From: Bacteroidales bacterium
Lineage (GTDB): Bacteria > Bacteroidota > Bacteroidia > Bacteroidales > UBA10428
DNA length: 64,000 nucleotides
Assembly (NCBI GenBank): GCA_016934395.1
Contig: JAFGSZ010000020.1
Coordinates: forward strand, 25,480-89,479
Direction of reading: 5' to 3'
In this document: piece by piece, positions 19,767 through 27,706 of the stretch
Layout of the letters: the number at the start of each line of letters is the position of its first letter
How positions within the stretch are numbered: the stretch's first letter is position 1
Position numbers and translations under genes: made by a program
The notes under the pieces: model-generated
Databases searched by the model: none
Seen by the model: only the letters and a program-made list of their open reading frames with translations
Told to the model about the DNA's origin: nothing

Positions 19767-21517
19767 GTATTAGCTGTTGACGGATTAAGTAATTTTTCCA
19801 TTTTCTGGAGCAAAACTTCTACCTGGAATGGTTTGCTTATATAATCATTCATGCCGGCAGCTAAACAGGTTTCCCTGTCACCCGAAAGCGCATTGGCGGT
19901 TATTGCAATTATCGGAGTATGCATTTTTGTGCTGGATTCGAGTTCACGTATTTTTTTTGTAGCAACGTAACCATTCATTACCGGCATCTGAATATCCATA
20001 AGTATAAGATCGTATTTTGTAGTACCAAACTTATCCAGCGCTTCTTTTCCATTAAATGCAACATCAACACTACCGACCTTATTCTTTAAACTTAATATTA
20101 CAATCTTTTGATTTATACCATTATCTTCTACAAGCAGAATATTGGCCTGCTTTAGATCTACCTTTTTCTGAGGTTCTATAATTTCTTCGGATAGTTCTTT
20201 TTTATCTTCTTTTTTGGATACTCTTGCAGCTTGTTTATCTTTTGCAAATTCCAGCTGAAATTGTATTAATGTTTCATCTTTCTTCGGCTGAAGATTAAAA
20301 TTTCCTCCATAAAAATTAATGATTTTCTTGGCGATTGAAAAATCAAGGAAATATTGATCGTGCCGTTTATTTGTATTATTTTCTGCCTGTGATATAATAA
20401 TGTAATTATCATATTCATCCTGAGAAGACAGCACCGCAGGAAAGTTAAGAGCAAATGTAACTTTTGTAAGGCTGTCAGTATCCTTTTGGGGAATAATTTC
20501 AATATTTAAATCTACCTTTTGAGTTAATTCAAGCTTGGTAATATTATCCATAATATTCAGGAACACTTGTTTTACCCGAATTGGATCTCCAATAAGATTG
20601 TTTTTTAAGCCTTTAGAAAAAATTAAATTTACTCCGATTGTATCTTTATGTTGAGTTTTGAAGAGCTTAAATGTATTCTCAATCGTCTGCTGCAAATCAA
20701 AAGAAACATTATTTATCTGATCTTTATCTAACTCGGTATGTGTAACTTTAACAATATTATTTACAACATTAATAAGATTATTTGTGGATGCAATTATTGT
20801 TTCAAAAACATCTTTCTGATCTTCATCCAGTTTTTTATTATTAAAAAAAGTGGTAACCAGGGTCAGGTTATTTAAGGGAGTACGAATTTGGTGCGAAAGT
20901 TTTGAAATAAAATCATCTTTTTTTCTGGTCTCACTCCTGGTGTCGCTGATTGCTTTTTCCATCTGCCGCATATTCATCAAACGTAACGATTCAGCAAAAT
21001 AAACTATTGCCAGTATAAAAATATATGCTCCGGAAAATTTCACAAAAAAGTTGAATTCATATCCAGCCCGAATTAAGATAATCTGATATAAAACCGGGAT
21101 AAGAAGTGCAATAACTAAAAAGGAAACAGATATTATGGTTCCCCGTTTTAAACCGTTAATAATAACAGATATAATAGGAAATGAAAACAACCATAAATAT
21201 CCGGAATAATATATATTATCGGGTAAAATAAGATATAATAAAACCAAGCCGATAATAAGGGTAATCATCGAATTACCCAATCGGTAGTTCAGGGTTTTTC
21301 TTACATATATATAGTTGAAAAGACTTAAAATAGTTGCGCATAGTAGAATGCTGCCCAATACAAATAGCTGACTAAAAAGTGAAATCAAAAAAAATACGAA
21401 AAAGAATAAACAGCTAATTAAATTGACAAAAAACAGAATTGCCAGTTTATTGGTTACTTCAAATTCAGTATTACTATCAAATCCGTAAAGTAGTCTATCG
21501 AAAATTTTTTGTGACAT
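19763..21517 (-). CDS. Hybrid histidine kinase / response regulator with degenerate ATPase domain
   Basis: 584 residues from the ATG at 21517 (a TTG six codons earlier is also open). About six membrane helices fill residues 25-180. A HisKA dimerisation domain with an intact H-box follows (SHQIRTPLNN, phospho-His about 209), then an ATPase-like region and a receiver domain with 'LLVEDNGINQ', phospho-acceptor Asp508 (LMDIQMPVMNG) and the switch Lys (SKPF). The ATPase region keeps the N-box-like 'FLNIMDNITK', but the G1 box (DxGxG) reads 'ALNFPAVL' and the G2 box (GxGLGL) is replaced by 'DQYFLDFSI'. It may therefore be a pseudokinase that works as a scaffold, phosphatase or receiver. It converges tail to tail with the SpoIIE sensor. 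Confidence 0.85.
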   Translation of the reverse strand: MSQKIFDRLLYGFDSNTEFEVTNKLAILFFVNLISCLFFFVFFLISLFSQLFVLGSILLCATILSLFNYIYVRKTLNYRLGNSMITLIIGLVLLYLILPDNIYYSGYLWLFSFPIISVIINGLKRGTIISVSFLVIALLIPVLYQIILIRAGYEFNFFVKFSGAYIFILAIVYFAESLRLMNMRQMEKAISDTRSETRKKDDFISKLSHQIRTPLNNLTLVTTFFNNKKLDEDQKDVFETIIASTNNLINVVNNIVKVTHTELDKDQINNVSFDLQQTIENTFKLFKTQHKDTIGVNLIFSKGLKNNLIGDPIRVKQVFLNIMDNITKLELTQKVDLNIEIIPQKDTDSLTKVTFALNFPAVLSSQDEYDNYIIISQAENNTNKRHDQYFLDFSIAKKIINFYGGNFNLQPKKDETLIQFQLEFAKDKQAARVSKKEDKKELSEEIIEPQKKVDLKQANILLVEDNGINQKIVILSLKNKVGSVDVAFNGKEALDKFGTTKYDLILMDIQMPVMNGYVATKKIRELESSTKMHTPIIAITANALSGDRETCLAAGMNDYISKPFQVEVLLQKMEKLLNPSTANT

Positions 21518-21764
21518 TTTTGTACAATTGTGCAATTTTTATTGCATAATTATAATTATTATTTTTAAAGTTACTAAATAAAATTATAAACATTATATAT
21601 TCGTTTATTTGCAGACCTGAAAGTGTATTTAAATTTTAATTAATATCAGGTAATATTTTATATTTATGTTGCATAGATAATAATTTTCATGTTCTTTATT
21701 ATAACACCCGGCAGATTTTATCGTTATCTATTTATTAATTATTTTTAGTATAAATAGCTCTGTA

Positions 21765-22445
21765 ATGAAAAGATTGTTTTTATTTATTTTCATTTTTGGT
21801 TCAGTCTCTACATACTTATTTGCTCAAAATGATTCGGCGAACCTCGTAAAATATACTCCTGATTTTAAATTTAACGAGGGGATTTTTGCCAGCTTTGCCC
21901 AGGTAAAAATAAACCAGCCTATACCAAAATCGAGAATTTTGTCAGATCTGGATTTCTCCGATCAATATTTTTACGACCGGCTGCTTGAGGAAAAGAAAGT
22001 ATATTATTTTGATAATATAGGCATAAAACATGAACTCCAGACTAAAAATATCTGGGGGTATTCCAGGAACGGATCTTTATATATTCATATCAATGATGAT
22101 TTTTATAAAATTACTATAATCGGAAGCATTTGCCACTTTGTGGCCACTCAGACTACATATTCCAATAGTTATTCTGATCCGTATTATTACAATTATTACA
22201 ATCCGTATCAATACAGGTATTACCCGCGTACAAGTGAATCAACTGAGGTGAAGCAATATCTTTTTGATTTTAATACCGGTAAAGTATATGAATATACGGT
22301 GAGTGCATTGGAAATTTTATTAATGCAGGACCCGGAACTGTATGATGAATTTATGGCCTTGCGTAGTAAGAAGAAAAAACAATTAAAATTTTTGTACATA
22401 AGAAAATTTAATGAAAGAAATTCATTGTATTTTCCTAAAAATTAA
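21765..22445 (+). CDS. Exported protein of unknown function, Tyr-rich
   Basis: 226 residues. I do not recognise a family. A signal peptide is clear (MKRLFLFIFIFGSVSTYLFAQ, cleavage after FA-Q). The mature part is strand-rich. At about residues 135-155 there is a low-complexity tyrosine stretch (YSDPYYYNYYNPYQYRYY). No lipobox and no C-terminal barrel signature are seen. It is followed 12 bases later by another exported unknown, so the two are probably co-transcribed. Confidence 0.75.
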   Translation: MKRLFLFIFIFGSVSTYLFAQNDSANLVKYTPDFKFNEGIFASFAQVKINQPIPKSRILSDLDFSDQYFYDRLLEEKKVYYFDNIGIKHELQTKNIWGYSRNGSLYIHINDDFYKITIIGSICHFVATQTTYSNSYSDPYYYNYYNPYQYRYYPRTSESTEVKQYLFDFNTGKVYEYTVSALEILLMQDPELYDEFMALRSKKKKQLKFLYIRKFNERNSLYFPKN

Positions 22446-22457
22446 AAAAGAAAGTCT

Positions 22458-23303
22458 ATGAGAAAATTATTTGTTTTGTTGACAGGATTGCTCCTTTGCG
22501 GAGCAGTGGCAGCACAGAGTTATGTTCCTTCTAATGATGATATTAGCGCATTTTTTAATACAAAAACACTGGTAGTATTAGAAGATAATCCATTACTGGA
22601 ATATAATATTGTGATAAAGGAAATTATGGAGCAGGAATGGAATATTACAGAGTATGAATTTATTTCGAAGAAAGAATTCGAGGAAAAAAGATTAGACCCG
22701 CAATACTCTTTTCTTTATAACACATTGGTAACTTTTGAAAATGATAAAACCGATGCGCGATACCGTTTTCTGCACTTATCTTTGGGGGGCGATTACTTCA
22801 GAATAAATCAGATGCCCGATATTGCTTCTGTACCTTTATCGTATTTCAGTGTAGATGAGGATAATTATATTTATAAGCTGGGAATACTGGTACGTTTTAT
22901 TCAAAACCATGCAAAACTTATCAGGGAGCATCCTGAAATTGTTTCTGCCAATGTTTTTAAACACTATAACGATAATATAAAAGATATGCAGGGCAAGGTG
23001 CTTTATCTTCTGGAAGAAGAACTTGCCAATGATGTAAATTCAGTACCCAGAATAAAAGATGTGTATCCTAACAAATTCAGGATTGTAACAAAAGAAGATA
23101 TTGCACAGGCAATTAAGGAACGGAATAATGATGTTGTGTTTTTACATAAAGTGGGGCCTGAGGGTACAAAAATTAATGCCAGGTGCTATAAGGTTATTAT
23201 TGGAGCCGGTGACGCAAATTTTTATTATTTTGACTATCATAAAATAAATAGCAAGAATCCTGATGGATTCCTTAAACAGGATTTTAAAAAGCTTGTCAAA
23301 TAA
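22458..23303 (+). CDS. Exported protein of unknown function
   Basis: 281 residues with a signal peptide (MRKLFVLLTGLLLCGAVAAQ). I do not recognise a family. The body is mixed alpha/beta with charged helices (IKEIMEQEWNITEYEFISKK), and it ends in a compact segment with 'KVIIGAGDANFYYFDYHKIN'. It probably forms a two-gene unit with the preceding exported protein; a strong terminator follows 9 bases after the stop. Confidence 0.75.
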   Translation: MRKLFVLLTGLLLCGAVAAQSYVPSNDDISAFFNTKTLVVLEDNPLLEYNIVIKEIMEQEWNITEYEFISKKEFEEKRLDPQYSFLYNTLVTFENDKTDARYRFLHLSLGGDYFRINQMPDIASVPLSYFSVDEDNYIYKLGILVRFIQNHAKLIREHPEIVSANVFKHYNDNIKDMQGKVLYLLEEELANDVNSVPRIKDVYPNKFRIVTKEDIAQAIKERNNDVVFLHKVGPEGTKINARCYKVIIGAGDANFYYFDYHKINSKNPDGFLKQDFKKLVK

Positions 23304-23312
23304 AAAGTTAAT

Positions 23313-23338
23313 AAAACCTGCAGAATAGCAGGTTTTTT
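23313..23338 (+). terminator. Terminator after the exported-protein pair
   Basis: AAAACCTGC (23313-23321) pairs perfectly with GCAGGTTTT (23328-23336) around AGAATA and runs into a T tract. Confidence 0.93.
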
Positions 23339-23399
23339 TCTTTATTTTAGGTTGTGGTTTTATACAATAACTTTAATTCGCAGTTATTTATTTAATTTG

Positions 23400-23407
23400 T
23401 AAATTTG
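23400..23407 (+). promoter_or_regulatory. Bacteroidota -7 promoter box
   Basis: TAAATTTG matches the Bacteroidota primary-sigma -7 consensus TAnnTTTG. It lies 30 bases before the ATG of the TPR gene and just after the preceding terminator. No convincing -33 TTTG was found. Confidence 0.55.
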
Positions 23408-23437
23408 AATAATCACAATAATTGATCTTTTTAAAGG

Positions 23438-24181
23438 ATGAGGATTATTTCTACTTTATCGATTCTGGTATTTTCAATTAATTTTCTTTTGGCACAAGAA
23501 AACCCTCAGGTAAGCGAACTATTATCACAAGCCAATAATCATATAAATGCAAAAGCTTACGACCAGGCCTTAGATAAACTTCAACAGGTGCTGCAGATTC
23601 AAATAAACAATGTGGAAGCTGAAAAGAAAAGAATTGAAGTGTATATTCTTATGGATAATCTTAAAGAAGCCTCAAACCTTATTGATGAAAATATTATAAA
23701 AAATCCTCGCGAGTTTTATTTTTTCTATCTGAGAGGTCTTGTAAACCTTAATAAAGGAAAATACGATAAAGCTATTAGTGATTTTGACCTTGCTTTAAAT
23801 GCTACTTCTCCCAAAGAACGTTCTACCATTTACCTTAGACGGGGTATTGCCAATACTTATATTCAGGAATATGATCTTGCTATAAAAGATATGACTCTTG
23901 CTTTAGAAAATGACAATAGCAATTTAAACGCTTATAACAGCAGAGGAATGGCATATTATGAGTTAAAGGATTACGTTCAGGCCGTAGACGATTTTAAAAA
24001 AGTACTTGAATATACCAGCGATAATGCAATAACTTACTATAATCTGGCCATGTCGTATTTTAGAATGGAAGATAAAAAGAATGCCTGCAAAAATTTTAGT
24101 AAAGCTTGTTCGATGGGGTATAAAAATGCCTGCCGTATGATTATGATGGAGTGTGTTGATGAAATAAATTTGCCTAAATAG
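23438..24181 (+). CDS. Exported tetratricopeptide-repeat protein
   Basis: 247 residues: a signal peptide (about residues 1-19, ending FLLAQ) followed by five to six TPR units, for example 'FYLRGLVNLNKGKYDKAISDFDLAL' shortened here to its core 'GKYDKAISDFDLAL', and 'AYNSRGMAYYELKDYVQAVDDF'. A Sel1-like cysteine-containing end is present (ACKNFSKACSMGYKNAC). It is likely a periplasmic or surface protein-interaction scaffold; the partner cannot be told. It has its own promoter box and is followed by a glycosyltransferase gene 57 bases later. Confidence 0.85.
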   Translation: MRIISTLSILVFSINFLLAQENPQVSELLSQANNHINAKAYDQALDKLQQVLQIQINNVEAEKKRIEVYILMDNLKEASNLIDENIIKNPREFYFFYLRGLVNLNKGKYDKAISDFDLALNATSPKERSTIYLRRGIANTYIQEYDLAIKDMTLALENDNSNLNAYNSRGMAYYELKDYVQAVDDFKKVLEYTSDNAITYYNLAMSYFRMEDKKNACKNFSKACSMGYKNACRMIMMECVDEINLPK

Positions 24182-24238
24182 CGGGGCTTGTCACGAAACC
24201 GACTGATATCACATCTACTGAACCTTCAATAATATTTA

Positions 24239-26209
24239 ATGGATCTGAGTATTGTAATAGTAAATTATAATGTAAAATATTTTCTGGAACAATGCCTGCA
24301 TTCAGTATTTAATGCAATTAGCACACTAGAGGCTGAAGTTTTTGTTGTAGATAATAATTCGGTTGATGGTTCCTGTACCATGGTTTCAGAGAAGTTTCCC
24401 TTAGTAAAACTAATTTGTAATTCGAAAAATTACGGTTTTGCAAAAGCCAATAACCAGGCAATAAAAAAAGCATCGGGGAAATATATTTTATTGCTGAATC
24501 CCGACACTGTGGTTGAAGAAAACACATTTGTAAAATGTTTTCATTTTATGGAAAAACATTCGGAGGCCGGAAGTTTAGGAGTAAAATTAATAGACGGCAA
24601 AGGAAATTTCCTTCCTGAATCAAAACGCTCCCTGCCCACACCCGAAGTGGCCTTTTATAAAATTTTCGGCCTTGCTGCATTATTTCCCGGATCAAAAAAG
24701 TTTGGAAAATATCATTTGTCGTACCTCGATAGCCTTACACTTCATGAAGTTGAGGTGTTGCCCGGAGCATTTTTCTGGGTTAGAAAACAGGTATTGGATA
24801 CCATCGGGTTGCTTGATGAAGATTTTTTTATGTATGGCGAAGATATTGATTTGTCATATCGCATTCTTAAGGAAGGATACAAAAATTTTTATTTTCCTGA
24901 AACCACGATTATTCATTATAAGGGCGAGAGCACTAAAAAGGGTAGCGTGAACTATGTACTTGTGTTTTACAATGCCATGCGCATTTTTGCCCGCAAGCAT
25001 TTTTCCAATAAAAATGCGCGTATTTTTAACCTGTTGATCAATTTTGCTATTTTTTTCAGGGCCGGATTGTCCATTCTCAGAAGGGTAGCATTAAATATAA
25101 TTACCCCGGTTCTGGACATGGGTTTAATGTATTCCGGATTTTATTTAATCGCCGTAGCCTGGGCCAGGTACAAATTTCATGACAGCAGTGCTTATCCAGA
25201 AGAATTCTTATATTTTGTGGTTCCGGCTTATATTTTACTCTGGATGGGGTCCATATTTTTTAACGGGGGCTACGATAGAAATTTGCGTACAATTAATCTG
25301 CTTAAAGGAATATTTTCAGGAGGATTGATTATCCTTCTTATTTATGCCCTGCTGCCGGAAACACTTCGCTATTCAAGGGCCATAATACTTATTGGAGCTT
25401 TTTGGGTAGGTTTCTCCACGCTGGGCGTCAGATACCTTTTAAGCAGGTTGAATCCGGGAAATTTTAGTATCAAAATAAAAAAAGTAAGAAAACGGATTGT
25501 TGTTATCGGGAAACTCACAGAAAGCAACAGAGTGATTTCCATCTTAAAAGAAACTCAGATTATCCCTGAAATAATCGGTATTGTTGATCCGGGAAAAGAA
25601 ATGAAAAAATCAGATTATATAGGGCATATTTCACAAATAAATGATATTGTTAAAATAAACAAAGCTGAAGAACTGGTGTTTTGTGCAAAGGATATTTCAT
25701 CGCAGCAAATAATTAAAACAATGCTTGATTGCACAGGAACCGATCTCGAGTTTAAAATTGCTCCGCCTGAAAGTCTGTCTATTATTGGCAGCAATTCAAT
25801 AGATACTGCAGGGGAACTGTATACGGTTAATTTTAATTCAGTGGGAATTGCTATTAACCAACGTAAAAAACGAGTGCTGGATATAACACTGTCTATTTTG
25901 CTGTTGAGTATAAGTCCGGTTCTTATATTTTTTATACAACATCCCGGCAGGTTTTTTATTAACCTCCTAAAGGTGTTTCTTGGTATAAATTCCTGGGTAG
26001 GGTACCATAGAACTAATAATACACCCGATGTTGACCTTCCTGAAATTAAAAAGGGAATTTTATCACCTTCAGATTCAGTGGATAAGTTTACGGATTCTGA
26101 GGAATTACAAATCCGGATGGATCTGATTTATGCCAAAGATTACCGGATGATCAATGACATAAATATAATTTTAAAAGGATTTAAACATCTTGGAAGAAAA
26201 GTCTTATAA
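24239..26209 (+). CDS. GT2 glycosyltransferase fused to a reduced sugar-phosphotransferase-like module
   Basis: 656 residues. Residues 1-260 are a family-2 glycosyltransferase of the rhamnosyltransferase type (SIVIVNYNVKYFLEQCLHS, LLLNPDTVV, GLLDEDFFMYGEDIDLSYR). Four or five membrane helices follow (about 265-410), then a Rossmann-like domain (KRIVVIGKLTESNRVISIL, about 418-525) like the one in WbaP/WcaJ-type polyprenyl-phosphate sugar transferases. The last ~110 residues resemble the bacterial sugar-transferase domain in order (KRVLDITLSILLLSISPV; GILSPSD; YRMINDINIILKGF), but the catalytic middle is missing or unrecognisable. It probably builds envelope or surface glycans at the inner membrane; whether the C-terminal half is active is doubtful. 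It ends 12 bases before the E2 gene. Confidence 0.85.
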   Translation: MDLSIVIVNYNVKYFLEQCLHSVFNAISTLEAEVFVVDNNSVDGSCTMVSEKFPLVKLICNSKNYGFAKANNQAIKKASGKYILLLNPDTVVEENTFVKCFHFMEKHSEAGSLGVKLIDGKGNFLPESKRSLPTPEVAFYKIFGLAALFPGSKKFGKYHLSYLDSLTLHEVEVLPGAFFWVRKQVLDTIGLLDEDFFMYGEDIDLSYRILKEGYKNFYFPETTIIHYKGESTKKGSVNYVLVFYNAMRIFARKHFSNKNARIFNLLINFAIFFRAGLSILRRVALNIITPVLDMGLMYSGFYLIAVAWARYKFHDSSAYPEEFLYFVVPAYILLWMGSIFFNGGYDRNLRTINLLKGIFSGGLIILLIYALLPETLRYSRAIILIGAFWVGFSTLGVRYLLSRLNPGNFSIKIKKVRKRIVVIGKLTESNRVISILKETQIIPEIIGIVDPGKEMKKSDYIGHISQINDIVKINKAEELVFCAKDISSQQIIKTMLDCTGTDLEFKIAPPESLSIIGSNSIDTAGELYTVNFNSVGIAINQRKKRVLDITLSILLLSISPVLIFFIQHPGRFFINLLKVFLGINSWVGYHRTNNTPDVDLPEIKKGILSPSDSVDKFTDSEELQIRMDLIYAKDYRMINDINIILKGFKHLGRKVL

Positions 26210-26221
26210 TTTTTTGATAGT

Positions 26222-27532
26222 ATGGCGAATATTGAACTAATACTTCCTTCTATAGGTGAAGGTATTATCGAAGCTAAAATAACAAAATGGCTGATCTCTG
26301 AAGGGGATAAAATTGAAGAAGATGAACCCCTGATAGAAATTGCCACAGACAAAGTTGACTCTGAAATTCCGGCTCCGGCAACCGGTAAGCTGGTAAAAAT
26401 TATTTACAGGGAAGGAGAAACACCAAAAATAGGTGAAGTAATTGGTATTTTGCAAACTAATGGAGAAGATATTGAGAATCCTTCTATAAAAACCGGCAAC
26501 ACCGGAAAAATGGATAAATTAAAAACGGATAAAGAAAAAAGGCAATCTCCCAAGCCAGCTGTAGCAAAGGGTGAATTTGAGTTTACCAATGAAAATACCA
26601 TTCAAAATAACATTTCCACACTTATCAGGAACCTGGCAAAAACCCGTGGAATTACCTATGATGAGCTTAAACAAATTAAAGGATCCGGAAATGACGGGGA
26701 TATTACAAAAGAAGATTTAAATAATTATATCCTGGCCAACCGTCCTTTCAGGGTGGAACAACCCGCTTTAAAACCTGTGAGGCCGGCAGATCCGGAAGAG
26801 ATGATTACACCCGGGATTCGTGAAGGTGAAGAACTTGTTGAAATGGACCGTATGCGGAAAATAATCTCACAGCATATGGTAGAATCCCTGAAAATTTCAG
26901 CTCATGTTACCTCATTTGTCGAGTTGGATGTTACCGGCATGGTCCAATGGCGAAATAAGGTGAAGAACCTGATATTGCAAAGGGAACAGGTAAAGCTTAC
27001 ATTTACTCCGATAATAGTAGAAGCTGTTGCCAAAGCGATCAGAGAATATCCCAATATAAACATTTCTGTAACCGGAGATAAAATAATAAAAAAGAATTAT
27101 ATAAATATCGGTGTAGCCACTGCTCTTGATAACGGGAATTTAATTGTACCTGTAATTAAATTTGCTGACAAGGAAAATTTATTGGGTCTTGCACATAAAA
27201 TTCAGGATTTATCAACACGTGCAAGAAAAAATGAGTTAAAACCGGTTGAAATTACAGGAGGCACTTTTACGGTTACAAATATGGGACAGTTTAATAATGT
27301 AACCGGTACTCCGATTATTAACCAGCCCGAGGTGGCTATACTGGCAATAGGTTCTATAAAACGTAAACCTGCGGTAGTTATTTCCGATGGAATAGAATCT
27401 ATAGGAATCAGGGATATTCTGATATTATCGTTAACGTATGATCACCGTGTGGTTGATGGAGCATTGGGAGGTTCATTTTTAAGCAGGGTAGGATATTATC
27501 TTGAAAATTTTGATATAAACAGGCCTGTATAA
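26222..27532 (+). CDS. 2-oxo acid dehydrogenase E2 (dihydrolipoamide acyltransferase)
   Basis: 436 residues. It transfers an acyl group from lipoyl to CoA in a pyruvate, branched-chain or related complex; the substrate cannot be assigned. Domains are one lipoyl domain (about 2-76; lipoylated Lys44 in ATDKVDSE), a peripheral-subunit-binding domain (about 133-170; ITYDELKQIKGSGNDGDITK) and a catalytic domain (about 205-434) with the active-site 'DHRVVDG' (His408, Asp412). No E1 or E3 gene is adjacent. The upstream neighbour is an unrelated glycosyltransferase 12 bases away. Confidence 0.93.
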   Translation: MANIELILPSIGEGIIEAKITKWLISEGDKIEEDEPLIEIATDKVDSEIPAPATGKLVKIIYREGETPKIGEVIGILQTNGEDIENPSIKTGNTGKMDKLKTDKEKRQSPKPAVAKGEFEFTNENTIQNNISTLIRNLAKTRGITYDELKQIKGSGNDGDITKEDLNNYILANRPFRVEQPALKPVRPADPEEMITPGIREGEELVEMDRMRKIISQHMVESLKISAHVTSFVELDVTGMVQWRNKVKNLILQREQVKLTFTPIIVEAVAKAIREYPNINISVTGDKIIKKNYINIGVATALDNGNLIVPVIKFADKENLLGLAHKIQDLSTRARKNELKPVEITGGTFTVTNMGQFNNVTGTPIINQPEVAILAIGSIKRKPAVVISDGIESIGIRDILILSLTYDHRVVDGALGGSFLSRVGYYLENFDINRPV

Positions 27533-27574
27533 TATCAGGTGTATTTTTGTTTTCAGAGGATTTATTCTAGGGCT

Positions 27575-27582
27575 TATCTTTG
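27575..27582 (+). promoter_or_regulatory. Bacteroidota -7 promoter box
   Basis: TATCTTTG matches TAnnTTTG. It lies 124 bases upstream of the first PD40 gene, so the leader would be long. A second near-match, TATCTTTA at 27677-27684, is closer to the start and is an alternative. Confidence 0.45.
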
Positions 27583-27706
27583 TTTTTTCATAAATTGCAA
27601 TGAATTGAAGGTTCAGAGTTATAATGTTTTTATAAGTTTGTTAATTTCAGGTTTTTAAGTGTCTGCTATTTTTTTTTATCTTTACGAAAGACTAATTAAA
27701 CGTATT

